Positions 17,374 to 27,462 are shown, counted from the first letter of the stretch. The stretch: DNA of 64,000 nucleotides from Actinoplanes aureus (GCF_015704865.1 NZ_JADQTO010000024.1:1-64000); one strand, 5' to 3'. Notes: generated from the sequence alone by a model not told the origin. Program-made: numbers and translations.

Positions 17374-18266
17374 CGGCGGGGCCTCCTGGTGGTCAGCAGG
17401 AGCACCGCGTAGGAAACGACCAGGATCACGAACCCGAGCAGGAAGGAGACCGCGGCCGCGTAGTTCACCTGCTGGGAGGTGAAGGCGAGGCTGTAGGCGT
17501 ACAGGTTGGGGGTGTACGACGAGTCGATCACCGTCGGGGCGAGGCGCTGGATGAGGTTGGGTTCGGCGAACAGCTGGAAGCTGCCGATGACCGAGAAGAT
17601 GAGGCAGAGCAGTAGTGCCGGTCGCAATGCCGGGATCTTGATGTGCCAGGCGATCCGCCAGGGGCCGGCGCCGTCGACCGCCGCGGCTTCGTAGCGTTCG
17701 ACGGGTACGGTGCGCAGCGCCGAAAACAGGATGATCATGTTGTAGCCGGCGAATTCCCAGGTCACGATGTTGCCCAGCGACGCCAGCATCCAGCTGTCGC
17801 CCAGCAGCCGCGGTGCGGCGAACCCGAGACGCTCGCCGAGCTGGGTGAGCGGGCCGAAGTCAGGCCCGTACAGGTAGCCCCACATCAGAGCCGCCACGAC
17901 GCTCGGCACCGCATACGGGATGAACACGCCCAGCCGGAACATGTTCGCCAGGCGCAACAGGCCGCTGTCGACGGCTAGGGCGACGGCGAGCGCGACCAGC
18001 AGCATAATCGGCACCTGGATCAGGAAGAACAGGGCCACCCGCAGCACGCCGTCGAGCAGGCGGGCGTCCTGCACGGCGCGCAGATAGTTGTCGAGGCCGA
18101 CGAACACGGTGCCGCCGACCAGTTGGTCCTTGAAGAGGCTGAGGTATCCGGCGTACGCGAGGGGCAGCAGGAACAGCAGCACGAAGCAGACGAGGAACGG
18201 GGTGATGAACAGGTAGGCGCGGTTGCCGGCCTGCGGCCGACGCGGCGCCGCCGCGCTCAGAGGCAT
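17370..18266 (-). CDS. Sugar ABC transporter permease, MalF type
   Basis: 298 residues beginning MPLSAAAPRRPQAGNRAYLF at ATG 18266, with six membrane helices and the EAA loop AAAVDGAGPWRIAWHIKIP. It pairs with the MalG-type permease by 4-nt overlap to form the membrane channel. It follows the binding-protein gene by 68 bp. A longer reading frame upstream is not supported by a ribosome site. Confidence 0.9.
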   Translation of the reverse strand: MPLSAAAPRRPQAGNRAYLFITPFLVCFVLLFLLPLAYAGYLSLFKDQLVGGTVFVGLDNYLRAVQDARLLDGVLRVALFFLIQVPIMLLVALAVALAVDSGLLRLANMFRLGVFIPYAVPSVVAALMWGYLYGPDFGPLTQLGERLGFAAPRLLGDSWMLASLGNIVTWEFAGYNMIILFSALRTVPVERYEAAAVDGAGPWRIAWHIKIPALRPALLLCLIFSVIGSFQLFAEPNLIQRLAPTVIDSSYTPNLYAYSLAFTSQQVNYAAAVSFLLGFVILVVSYAVLLLTTRRPRR

Positions 18267-18334
18267 GGCGGATTTCCATTCGAGCGGGAGGGGCGCCTCC
18301 CGCCGCCGGGCGGCGGGAGGCGAGGTGGCGAGGC

Positions 18335-19708
18335 CTATCCGGCGCTGACGGTGAAGCCCTGATCCTTGGCGTACGCGGTGAGCCGGGACTGCCACTCGTC
18401 GGTGGCCGCGGCGACGTCCCCGGAATCGGTGAGCGCCTTTCCGGCGGTCTCGGTCCAGTCCTTGACCGACTGGTCCAGGAACGGCGGCCACTGCCAGCCG
18501 ACGTCGACGGTGCCGCTGATCTCGGCGAACAGCTTGTTGACCTGCTGGCCGCCGAAGAACTCGGACTTCTGGCCGGTGAACGCCGGGTCCGCCAGCAGCG
18601 ACTTGGACGCCGGGAAGAAGTTCTGCACGGTGCTGAACATCGTCGTGGTTTCCGGGTCGGTGTTCAGGAACTCGGCGAACTTGGCCGCGGCGATCGGGTT
18701 CTTCGTGCCGGTGATGACCGCCGACGTGGAACCACCCCAGTTACCGGAGACCGGTTTGGCCGCATCCCACTGCGGCAGCGGCGCGGCCCGCCACTTGCCG
18801 GCCGTCGACTTGGCGCTGCCGCTGAGGAAGACCGGCCCCCATGCGGCGGTCAGCCAGGTGGCGTACTTGCCGCTGTTGAAGCCCTGGAACCAGTTGTCGG
18901 TGAAGTCCGGGTCGGTGGAGACCACGCCCTCCTTGGCCAGCCCGCCCCAGTAGCCGGCCACCTTCCTCGACGCCGCGTCGTTGACGCCGATGCCGACCTC
19001 GGTGCCATTGACCGTGTACGCCTTCGACCCGGCCTGCCACATCAGCCCGTGCCAGCCGGCGGCCTCGTTGGCCGCCATGTTGGTCAGGTACACCTTCGGA
19101 TCGGCCGCGTGCAATTTGCGGGCCGCGTCCGCGAACTCGTCCCAGGTCTTCGGCACCTCGATGCCGTACTTCTCGAACAGGTCGGCCCGGTACAGCATGC
19201 CCATCGGGCCGGTGTCCTGCGGGTACGCCAGGATCTCCCCGTTCGGGCCGGTCACCTGTCCCCAGGTCCAGTCCACGAACTTCGACTGGTTCGCCGCGGC
19301 ACCGTACGGCCGTAGGTCGACCAGGCTCTTGGTGATGGAGAACGTCGGGATGTACTGGTACTCGATCTGAGCTATGTCCGGGGCGCCGGTGCCAGCCTTC
19401 AGCGCGGTCCGCAGCTTGGTGTAGGCGTCCAGGCCCTGCCCGGCGTTCACCACCTCGACCTTGATGGCCGGGTACTTCTTCTCGAACAACGCCACCTCCT
19501 GGTCGATGTTCGGCACCCAGGTCCAGAAGGTCAGCGTGGTCGGCGTCGTCATCGCCTTGTCGATGTCCGCCTGACTGACCGCCTCGGCCGGAGCGGAGGC
19601 CGGGTCCGGTGACGAGCCCGAACAGGCGGCCAGGGTGACGGCCGCGACGGCCGCCGCGGTGACGGTCAGCAACCTTCGACGGTTAAGATGGCGAATGGAA
19701 GTCGGCAT
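18335..19708 (-). CDS. Sugar-binding lipoprotein of ABC transporter (family 1 SBP)
   Basis: 457 residues. A lipoprotein signal (MPTSIRHLNRRRLL... lipobox TLAAC, Cys about residue 29) is followed by a MalE-like two-lobe binding domain (LTFWTWVPNIDQEVALFEKKYP; later MGMLYRADLFEKYGIEVPKTWDEF). ATG 19708 is preceded by GGAGGAG. It captures sugars outside the cell for the permease pair downstream. The ligand is probably a galactoside or arabinoside-type oligosaccharide, inferred from GH42 and the secreted hydrolase. Confidence 0.9.
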   Translation of the reverse strand: MPTSIRHLNRRRLLTVTAAAVAAVTLAACSGSSPDPASAPAEAVSQADIDKAMTTPTTLTFWTWVPNIDQEVALFEKKYPAIKVEVVNAGQGLDAYTKLRTALKAGTGAPDIAQIEYQYIPTFSITKSLVDLRPYGAAANQSKFVDWTWGQVTGPNGEILAYPQDTGPMGMLYRADLFEKYGIEVPKTWDEFADAARKLHAADPKVYLTNMAANEAAGWHGLMWQAGSKAYTVNGTEVGIGVNDAASRKVAGYWGGLAKEGVVSTDPDFTDNWFQGFNSGKYATWLTAAWGPVFLSGSAKSTAGKWRAAPLPQWDAAKPVSGNWGGSTSAVITGTKNPIAAAKFAEFLNTDPETTTMFSTVQNFFPASKSLLADPAFTGQKSEFFGGQQVNKLFAEISGTVDVGWQWPPFLDQSVKDWTETAGKALTDSGDVAAATDEWQSRLTAYAKDQGFTVSAG

Positions 19709-19850
19709 GGGAGATCGCTCCTCCGTGCTTATCGACGGGCGTTTCGCGCACGTCGGGATGACTCCCGGCAGAGCTGGCAGGCTGTGTGCCGGGAGCAGGA
19801 TGGCTTCTACGTCGGCCGCATCCGTCACAGGGATGTGGCCGACATTTGTG

Positions 19851-20915
19851 TCAGGCCCGGTGGGCCTCCTCTCCGGCGGTGGGCGGGCGGGACGTCGAGG
19901 CGCGGACCACCAGGTTGTGCACGTGCTTGGGTGGCGGCGCCGGCGGGCTGTCCGGGTTGTTCAGGAAATCGACCAGGTAGGTCAGGCCGACCGTGGCAAG
20001 TTCGGCATTGTCGGAACTGACCGTGGTCAACGGCGGCCACACGTGCGCCGCGACCGGGATGTCGTCGAAACCCACCACGCTGACGTCGCCGGGCACTGAC
20101 CGGCCCGCCTCGTGCAGCGCGTGGATCACCCCGATCGCCATCTCATCGTTGGCCGCGAAGATCGCCGTGACACCGGGATCACGCGCGAGCGCCTTGCCGG
20201 CGGCGTATCCCCGCGCCGCCGTCCAATCGCCCTCTACGGCCTGCGGCACCTCGGCGCCCGCCGCGATCAACGTGTCCTGCCAGTTCTGCAGTCTCTCCCG
20301 GGCCGCCCACCAGCGCTGAGGCCCGGCAATGTGGTGAACGGTACGGTGGCCGAGCTCCAGCAGATGCCTGGTCACCTCCGCTGCGGCATCGCCGCCCTCG
20401 GCCGCCCGCACGGACAGCACCGTCGGCGCGTGCACCACCGGCGCCGCACCGAGCGTCAGCACCGGCACGTCCACCACCAGCGGCTCGTCACCGTCGTCGA
20501 CCGGCTCGGAGAGGATGACCGCGTCGACGCCCTGGGCCAGCAGATTGTCAACCGCCTCCGCAAGCCCCGAAGGGTCGTCCTCGAAGGAGTTGGCGATACT
20601 CAGCGCGTAGTTGATGGTGCGGGCCGCGCGCTCGAGCGCTACCAGCAAGGATGACGGCCCGAAGTGTGAGGTGCCCAGCGCGACGACGCCGAGCCGATGA
20701 GTGCGGCCGGTAAGCAGGGCGCGGGCCGCACCGTTCGGCCGGTAGCCGAGTGTCTGCGCGGCGGCCAGCACACGGTCGCGGGTGTCGGCCGAGACGTTCG
20801 ATTCGCCGTTGAACACGCGCGACACGGTCTTCTGCGAGACACCGGCCAGGCGGGCCACATCATTCCCGCCGGGACGCCGGTCCTGGCGGGTGCGCTTCGA
20901 CCCTGTATCGCCCAC
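19851..20915 (-). CDS. LacI-family regulator of the glycan-use operon
   Basis: 354 residues with a LacI helix-turn-helix (NDVARLAGVSQKTVSRVFNGESNVS) and a periplasmic-binding-like sugar domain. I choose GTG 20915 because GGAGG precedes it; the longer start at GTG 20933 would directly abut the tandem palindromes. It lies upstream of the binding-protein gene on the same strand, 142 bp away. LacI proteins usually repress sugar operons until an inducer binds. The tandem palindromes just upstream suggest autoregulation. Confidence 0.88.
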   Translation of the reverse strand: MGDTGSKRTRQDRRPGGNDVARLAGVSQKTVSRVFNGESNVSADTRDRVLAAAQTLGYRPNGAARALLTGRTHRLGVVALGTSHFGPSSLLVALERAARTINYALSIANSFEDDPSGLAEAVDNLLAQGVDAVILSEPVDDGDEPLVVDVPVLTLGAAPVVHAPTVLSVRAAEGGDAAAEVTRHLLELGHRTVHHIAGPQRWWAARERLQNWQDTLIAAGAEVPQAVEGDWTAARGYAAGKALARDPGVTAIFAANDEMAIGVIHALHEAGRSVPGDVSVVGFDDIPVAAHVWPPLTTVSSDNAELATVGLTYLVDFLNNPDSPPAPPPKHVHNLVVRASTSRPPTAGEEAHRA

Positions 20916-20933
20916 CGAACCTCCGACCCTCAC

Positions 20934-20967
20934 GATGTCTACGTAGTCACAATGTCTACGTAGTCAC
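20934..20967. promoter_or_regulatory. Tandem LacI-type operators
   Basis: Two 17-nt direct repeats (20934-20950 and 20951-20967) differ only at their first base. Each holds the palindromic core CTACGTAG flanked by TG and CA one base further out, with the central CG usual for LacI operators. They lie 19-52 nt upstream of the LacI start. A degenerate match (CTTCTACGTCGGCC, 19804-19817) before the binding-protein gene is only weak. Confidence 0.65.
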
Positions 20968-21057
20968 GGCCGAAGTCAAGAATTTCGGCACTTCTCATTG
21001 CGAGCTTGTTGCGGAGTTTGATCCACGCTGGTCCACTCGGCCATTCCCGCAACGCCG

Positions 21058-21087
21058 GAGCGGGCGATCAGAAGATCGCCCGCTCCT
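21058..21087. terminator. Strong hairpin downstream of PKD-protein gene
   Basis: GGAGCGGGCGATC and GATCGCCCGCTCC form a perfect 13-bp stem with an AGAA loop, 12 nt beyond the stop of the minus-strand gene at 21099. No T-run follows. It is a convincing transcription terminator. Confidence 0.75.
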
Positions 21088-21098
21088 GGACGTGATGC

Positions 21099-22160
21099 CT
21101 ATCTGATGGTGATCGTGGTGGATTGGAGCTGGTTGTCGGCGGTGTAGGCGTCACGGTTCGGGTCCGGGTCGGCGCCCGCCTTGAAGATCAGTTTGCCGGC
21201 GACCAGATCGTCCTGGGTGACGGTGTAGGTGAAGGTGAAGCGGGTGCTCTGCCGGGGACGTCCGACCGGCACGACCTTGCGGGCCTCGTCGACGGCGGTC
21301 CACCCGGCGTTGCCGGCGGCCTTCTCCAGCATGACGCGCACGTTCTCCTCGTAACGGAGGTTCTGCACGTCGGCGTGCACTTGGATCACCTGGCCCACGC
21401 TCGCCCGCCTGGGCACCGTCAGCTTGACGATGCCGACATCGTGCGTGCGCACCGGTACCACCTTGGACTCGGTGGCAGTGCGGCCGTCCTCGGTACGCAC
21501 GGTCAGGCTGACCGGGTAGTCACCGTCGGCTGGCAGCCGGTGCACCGGATTCGCCTCGGTGGAGGTGGTGCCGTTGCCGAAGTCCCACGCGTAGGAGACG
21601 ATGCCGGCGCCCGCCGGGTCACCGCCGGAGCTGCTGAAACTGATCGGGTTGAGTGAGTCCGGCTGCTCCGGTGAGTGGTAGAAGGTCATCTCCGGCGGCG
21701 GCGCCACCTCCAGGTGCAGGGTGTGTTCGTCGTTGCCGTCGGCCAGCACCGCGATCTGGTAGGTGCGGCCGGCCTGCGCGGCGAAGGTGATCGGGGCGTA
21801 GCTGTACATGGTGCTGCACTTCTGCAGGCCGAGGCTGCCGAGCGTGGACCCGGTGTAGAGCGCGATGCCGGCGCTGCCCGGATTGGTCCGCAGAGTGACC
21901 GAGCCGGTGGTGGCCGGCGTCCAGGTGTACCAGCCGGTGAAGCCGGATGAACACGACACCGGTTCACCCGCTTCCCGGGTGGCGGCGCGGTAGTCGCGGG
22001 TGTCGGCGTACGGCAGGCCGGCCGACGGAATGGTGATACGGCTGGCGAAGTCGTCGTGCGCCGGTGCCGCCTCGGCCGCCTGGGCCGGTGCGGGCCCGGA
22101 CAGCAGGGCGATCACCCCCGCTACGACCACTGTTGATCGCCTCACCCCGTGTCTTACCAC
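21099..22160 (-). CDS. Secreted PKD-domain protein
   Basis: 353 residues. The signal peptide (about 1-29, ending AQAAEA) is followed by an N-terminal beta-rich, bacterial pre-peptidase-like region (DDFASRITIPSAG to HLEVAPPP). A PKD domain comes next at about 165-240 (GIVSYAWDFGNGTTSTEANPVH), then a C-terminal Ig-like/CARDB-like domain. It starts at GTG 22160 with GGGGAG upstream. No catalytic motif is seen, so it is probably a surface adhesion or scaffold protein. It stands alone between the LacI gene and a recombinase remnant. Confidence 0.75.
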   Translation of the reverse strand: MVRHGVRRSTVVVAGVIALLSGPAPAQAAEAAPAHDDFASRITIPSAGLPYADTRDYRAATREAGEPVSCSSGFTGWYTWTPATTGSVTLRTNPGSAGIALYTGSTLGSLGLQKCSTMYSYAPITFAAQAGRTYQIAVLADGNDEHTLHLEVAPPPEMTFYHSPEQPDSLNPISFSSSGGDPAGAGIVSYAWDFGNGTTSTEANPVHRLPADGDYPVSLTVRTEDGRTATESKVVPVRTHDVGIVKLTVPRRASVGQVIQVHADVQNLRYEENVRVMLEKAAGNAGWTAVDEARKVVPVGRPRQSTRFTFTYTVTQDDLVAGKLIFKAGADPDPNRDAYTADNQLQSTTITIR

Positions 22161-22420
22161 TGTGGACTCCCCTCGATCGATAGAGCCCGAAGTCTTGGCC
22201 GGGCCGGGTTAAGGCCCGGCTAAGGCAGCGCTAAAGGCACGGATGGATAGAAGTAAATGCGCCGGCGAACGAATCGAGGGGAATCCGCAGCTGTTGGGCA
22301 GGCTCCCGCAGGCCCGCCACGAACGCCTTGCCGAGCCGGTGCAGAACCTCGTCGATCTCGGTCACGCCGGGATTGTGTCAGCTGCGCGCGGGCCGAGACA
22401 GCTCCGCGTGACCTCGGGAA

Positions 22421-22492
22421 ACCGCCGGTGTAGCGGGGGTTGGTCAGGATGGTCCGGACCGCGCTCTTGGACCAGGCGACGCCACTGCGGTG
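22421..22492 (-). pseudogene. Serine recombinase fragment
   Basis: The minus strand encodes HRSGVAWSKSAVRTILTNP followed by RYTGG. This is a signature block of the recombinase domain in large serine recombinases (…W-S-x-S-A-V-R-x-I-L-x-N-P-R-Y-T-G). No resolvase catalytic domain or zinc ribbon remains on either side within 22161-22590. It is therefore a dead remnant of an integrated element. The rest of that 430-bp gap has no recognisable gene. Confidence 0.6.
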
Positions 22493-22539
22493 CTGCCATG
22501 GTCTTGCCGTCGGCGACGATGCTCGACCAGCCGCCCGGC

Positions 22540-22570
22540 TTGGGTGGCACACCATCGGCGTGCCACCCAA
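22540..22570. terminator. Hairpin downstream of MFS exporter gene
   Basis: TTGGGTGGCAC and GTGCCACCCAA form a perfect 11-bp stem with a 9-nt loop, beginning 21 nt beyond the exporter stop at 22591. It overlaps the edge of the recombinase remnant, so it could also be a leftover element end. Confidence 0.55.
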
Positions 22571-22590
22571 AGCCACAATCGGCCGGGTGC

Positions 22591-24018
22591 TCAGTGGTGG
22601 GGTTCTTGCGGTGCCGTGCGGGGCATCAAGGCAACGACCGGGAAACTGAGGACAGTGACGGCCAGAACGACGATAAGACTGACTTTCATCGCATAGGCCA
22701 GTCCGGAGGTTGCGGCTTGGAAGAAGATCGACGTGACCGCGGCCGAGCCGATCGCTGAAGCGAGTTGCTGAATCGAGCTGAGCGAACCGCTGGCGCTGCC
22801 GGCTTCGTCAGGTTTCGCGTCGCCGAGAGCGACGGTGGGGATCGTGGCGAAGCAGAGGCCGGTACCGATGCCGATGACGAAGAACGCTGGGGCCAGCGCC
22901 CAGAGGCTGATGTTCGTCCCGGAGTGATCGACGAGGGCCAGGACCCAACCGCAACCGACGAGGGAGACGGCCAGGCCGATGAAGACGAGCCTGCGACCGA
23001 GCTTGGCAACCAGGCCACCCATGGCGCCGAACGCGGCGGCGATGAGCCCCACGGTGAGCGGCACGAGGCCGACCGAGGCGTCCCGCGGGCTGGCGTGCAA
23101 CCCCTCCTGCAGGAACAGCGACAGCACGAAGAAGAGGCCGGTGCCAGCGGCGAAGACGGCCAGGCCCACAAGCATTCCGGAGGTGAAACCCCGGTTCTGC
23201 AAGAGCGAAGGCTTGATGAGCGGGTGGGTTGCGGTGCGCTGACGGTAGGCGAAGGCGGCGAAGAACCCGACGCCGACGGCGATCGAGATGACAGGGATGG
23301 CGCTCCAGCCGTTGGTCGAGCCCTCGATCAGGCCGTACAGCAGTCCGAACATGGCTGCGGCAAGCAGGCCGGAGCCCCAACCGTCGACGACGGTGGACCG
23401 GTCGCCGTCGTCACGCGGCAGGATTTTGGCGGCTATGACCAGCCCGATGCCGCCAAGGATGATGTTCGCGAGGAAGATCGGGCGCCAGGACAGACCGAAC
23501 AGATCGGCGCTGATGATGAATCCGGCGAGGACTGGGCCGACGACACTGGAGATACCGAGAACCGGGCCGAACAGTCCGAACGCCTTGGCGAGCATGTCGC
23601 GGCTGAACGCTTTCGTCATGATCGCCATGCCTTGCGGGATCAGGAGAGCCCCGAACGCTCCCTGGGCAATCCGGGCGGCGATGAGCAGGGCAGGGTCCGG
23701 TGAGAAGCCGATGACTGCCGAGGCCAGGGTGAACCCGCCCATGCCGATCAGGAAGAGCCTGCGTTGGCCGAACTTGTCACCCAGCCGTCCGCCGACCACG
23801 AGCAGGACACCCATGGCGAGCATGTACGCCGGCCCCAACCACTTGATCAAACTCTCACCGCCGTTGAGCTCGTTGGCAATGGTGGGGGCCGCGATGTTCG
23901 TGATCGTTGCATCGATCACGTCGATAGCGTCGGCAAGCAGCACCAGCCCCAGGATCGCCCACATCCGGCGGCTGGAGCGGCCCGCACTGACGGTGCCCGG
24001 CTCCGTCGAGGTAGTCAT
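22591..24018 (-). CDS. MFS drug exporter, DHA2 (EmrB/QacA) type
   Basis: 475 residues with 14 predicted membrane helices. The proton-antiporter motif A is GGRLGDKFGQRRLFLIG between helices 2 and 3, and motif C-like sequence is GPVLGISSVVGPVLAG. Such proteins export hydrophobic drugs or metabolites with proton exchange. The upstream region carries an ECF42-type promoter nearly identical to that before the DGPF/sigma genes, so it is likely under control of the sigma factor at 24592-25827. Confidence 0.88.
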   Translation of the reverse strand: MTTSTEPGTVSAGRSSRRMWAILGLVLLADAIDVIDATITNIAAPTIANELNGGESLIKWLGPAYMLAMGVLLVVGGRLGDKFGQRRLFLIGMGGFTLASAVIGFSPDPALLIAARIAQGAFGALLIPQGMAIMTKAFSRDMLAKAFGLFGPVLGISSVVGPVLAGFIISADLFGLSWRPIFLANIILGGIGLVIAAKILPRDDGDRSTVVDGWGSGLLAAAMFGLLYGLIEGSTNGWSAIPVISIAVGVGFFAAFAYRQRTATHPLIKPSLLQNRGFTSGMLVGLAVFAAGTGLFFVLSLFLQEGLHASPRDASVGLVPLTVGLIAAAFGAMGGLVAKLGRRLVFIGLAVSLVGCGWVLALVDHSGTNISLWALAPAFFVIGIGTGLCFATIPTVALGDAKPDEAGSASGSLSSIQQLASAIGSAAVTSIFFQAATSGLAYAMKVSLIVVLAVTVLSFPVVALMPRTAPQEPHH

Positions 24019-24072
24019 ATAGAACGTCCTTCGCTTACCAGGGCGCCCCTCCTGGGCGGCCTCTCACCCCCA

Positions 24073-24100
24073 CTACGAACACCCCTGACCCGATCCGACA
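24073..24100 (-). promoter_or_regulatory. ECF42-type promoter upstream of MFS exporter
   Basis: On the minus strand TGTCGG, 16 nt, then TCGTAG. The second copy at 26366-26393 has both hexamers, the same 16-nt spacing, the shared ATC after the -35 and GTGT before the -10. The -10 ends 54 nt before the start codon. The TGTCG-type -35 fits what is known of ECF42 targets. Confidence 0.65.
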
Positions 24101-24591
24101 CCGCCGCGAGATTTCATCGAGATCTTCCGGCTCGCGTCTGGTGAGCGAACCAACCGCGGTGGTGTGGAGGCACCTACGCACGCTTCTCAGCCGCGTGCGA
24201 CAGCTATACCTCTTTCTGGGTCGAGGTCTGCGCGCCGGTCCCGCTTCTTCGCCGGTACGCGCAACCGGCGTCCCGCCGAAGCCGACCCGTGCCCGCTCTC
24301 CCGGCGCGAGCCCGGCTTCCCCTCACCGCCCGAGCGCGACCGCCGGGAAACAGCATCACCTGGCGGACACGGCGGCGAACGTGGGCAACAGCGGCCCGCC
24401 GCCTGGGTACGTGCCGCGGTCGCCACACGGGTTGGCGCACGGCTGAAGTGATGTGGGGTAGCCGGCGTTGGTCGGGTTGCGGGCCCACCGAGCAGTACCG
24501 CGCGAGTCGTGGCCGGTCGACGACACGCCGAGTCTCTACGGCCGCCGCATGCCGGCGCCCCGGCATCAAGTGCGCGCTTCAAGCGCGGGCG
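24101..24591. other. Intergenic stretch without a recognisable gene
   Basis: About 490 bp between the exporter promoter and the sigma-factor stop. Open frames here have no family motifs and overlap each other on both strands. No repeat or hairpin of note was seen. Confidence 0.5.
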
Positions 24592-25823
<1,232 letters not shown>

Positions 25824-25827
<4 letters not shown>

Positions 25828-26147
25828 CGGAACGGCCGCACCTCGATCTTCCGATCGCAGATCTTCGACGCCTCGGTGGCGAGCTTGAGCGCCACATCCA
25901 GATCGGGGGCCTCCCACACCCAGACGCCGGCGAGGTACTCCTTCGACTCCACGTAGGGCCCGTCGCTGAACACCGGCTGCTCGCCTCGGTTGTCGATGAC
26001 CGTGGCCGCGTCGGTGTCCGCGAGTCCGCCCGCGAAAACCCAGTAGCCCTCGGCGATCAGTCGTTCGTTGAACGCGCTGATGGCGGGCTGCCTATCCGTG
26101 CTGCCGGGATTGCTCTTGTCATCGATCACGGAAACCAGGTACTTCAT
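25824..26147 (-). CDS. DGPF/YCII-domain protein, partner of ECF42
   Basis: 107 residues starting MKYLVSVIDD at ATG 26147, with AGGAG just upstream. The YCII-related fold includes VFSDGPYVESKEYLAGVWVWEAPD, where SDGPY is the DGPF-type signature, and a C-terminal IEVRPFR strand. DGPF proteins are the genomic partners of ECF42 sigmas and may sense a signal or modulate the C-terminal extension; the mechanism is not settled. It is translationally coupled to the sigma gene. Confidence 0.88.
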
Positions 26148-26154
26148 CTGAAGA

Positions 26155-26313
26155 TCATCTCCTGTGGTGTCGGGTACGCGGGGTTCGGTCATCACCCTTC
26201 CCCGGGGCCCATCCGCCGCGCTCGAACCCGTTCCCGCGGTCCTCGTCCGACGCGGCGCCGTTTCCCTGCATCACTCCATCGATGGTGACCTGGGTCATGG
26301 TCGTCAGCTTCAT
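26155..26313 (-). pseudogene. Truncated RibD-like/dihydrofolate reductase family gene
   Basis: The frame starts MKLTTMTQVTIDGVMQGNG, then ERGGWAPGKGDD, the recognisable N-terminus of RibD C-terminal-domain reductases. It then runs into unrelated sequence and stops at 26155, only 8 nt before the DGPF start. About 40 of the usual 190 residues remain. It is the first reading frame after the ECF42-type promoter, so it may persist only as leader sequence for the DGPF/sigma operon. Confidence 0.65.
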
Positions 26314-26365
26314 GATCGCGGTTCCTTTGCCTTGGCGCCGCCCCTTGTCGGCGGTCTTACCCCTG

Positions 26366-26393
26366 CTACGAACACGCCCCTCCGGATCCGACA
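26366..26393 (-). promoter_or_regulatory. ECF42-type promoter upstream of DGPF/sigma operon
   Basis: On the minus strand TGTCGG, 16 nt, then TCGTAG, matching the exporter promoter at 24073-24100 in hexamers and spacing. Downstream leaders also look alike (GGGGT-AGA). The remainder of 26394-26637 shows no gene. Confidence 0.65.
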
Positions 26394-26637
26394 CGCCTTC
26401 CGTACTTCTTTGGCGAACCTTCCGCACGTCGCGGTTGTCGCCGAGGTCGCCGGGCAGGGCTTCGTCCGAGTCGCGCCACCGGCCGGCACCTTCCCCAAAC
26501 CTCCCGGCGGTGCAGGGCCTCGCGCAGCGCGGTCAGCATGCACAGCTCGTACGGGACACGTTCGATCCGGCCGTCCGCTCCGGTGACCGCTTCCAGCGAC
26601 GCCTACGGACCATGTCAGCCAGATTTACGGCCGGTGG

Positions 26638-27384
26638 CTATCGGGCGGTGAACCCACCGTCGACGTAGACGGTGGTTCCGGTCATGGCAACGGCGTCGAC
26701 AGCGAGGTGGCCGACGGTGAGCGCCACGTCCTTGGGCTCGATCAGCCCTCCGAGCAACATCCGGCCGCTTTCCACTGCGAATGCGCGGTCGGCCAGTTCT
26801 GGAGCGGTTCCTTGCCGGTAGGCGTTGACGTAGTCGGCGGTCATAGGTGTACGAGTGCCGCCGGGACTCACGCAGTTCACCCGCACGCGAGGCGCAAGAT
26901 CGGCGGCCAGGTTGACCGTTAGGCCGAGCAGGGCCGCCTTGCTCGCCCCATAGGGTGCGTGACGGTCGATCCCACGCACTGCGGCGGTGCTGCCGATGAA
27001 GACGACACCGGCTCCATCCGCGAAGAACTCCAAGAGTGCCTTGGTGAGCAGGAAAGGTGCCGAGATGTTGGCGTTCCAGAGGTGATCGAGTTCGGCCCGA
27101 GTCGTCATGGCCGGCTCGCGTACATGGTCGATGCCGGCCGAGTGAACAAGTGCGGTAACTGGACGTCCGGCGACCGCGGTGGCCACGTCGGCGATGCCGG
27201 CGTCGGTGGTGAGGTCGGCCACGACGGATTCGAAGCGGCCGGGGCCGCGGATCTGCGCCCCGGTCTTCTCAAGCGCCATGGCGCGACGGGCAACGCCGAG
27301 CACGGTTAGGCCTCGTTCGGCTAAGTGCTGAGCGACGGCGGCGCCGATACCGCTACTCGCCCCGGTGACCACTGCAAGTGTCAT
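26638..27384 (-). CDS. Short-chain dehydrogenase/reductase
   Basis: 248 residues of the classical SDR fold. The cofactor motif is TGASSGIG (residues 8-15), with VHSAGI in the NAG position, the Ser of GSTAAVRG and the YGASK catalytic pair, then SPGGTRTPM. The final DGGFTAR is typical of FabG-like enzymes. GGAGC lies before ATG 27384. It is divergent from a MarR gene across a large palindrome, so it is probably the regulator's main target. Substrate unknown. Confidence 0.88.
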   Translation of the reverse strand: MTLAVVTGASSGIGAAVAQHLAERGLTVLGVARRAMALEKTGAQIRGPGRFESVVADLTTDAGIADVATAVAGRPVTALVHSAGIDHVREPAMTTRAELDHLWNANISAPFLLTKALLEFFADGAGVVFIGSTAAVRGIDRHAPYGASKAALLGLTVNLAADLAPRVRVNCVSPGGTRTPMTADYVNAYRQGTAPELADRAFAVESGRMLLGGLIEPKDVALTVGHLAVDAVAMTGTTVYVDGGFTAR

Positions 27385-27404
27385 AGCGAGCTCCGTCCGA
27401 TAGA

Positions 27405-27450
27405 TTGACAGGTTCCTGACGAGTATTTGAGTTCGTCAGGAACCTGTCAA
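27405..27450. promoter_or_regulatory. MarR operator: 18-bp perfect inverted repeat
   Basis: TTGACAGGTTCCTGACGA (27405-27422) and its exact reverse complement (27433-27450) flank a 10-nt spacer, between the divergent SDR and MarR genes. Such a site would let one MarR dimer pair block both promoters. The outer TTGACA can also serve as a -35 in each direction. Confidence 0.75.
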
Positions 27451-27462
27451 TGGGGGTTCGGG

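Noticed and set aside
22220..22576. 118-codon frame as an intact recombinase gene
   Set aside because: Only about 24 residues match the recombinase domain; catalytic Ser and zinc regions are missing.
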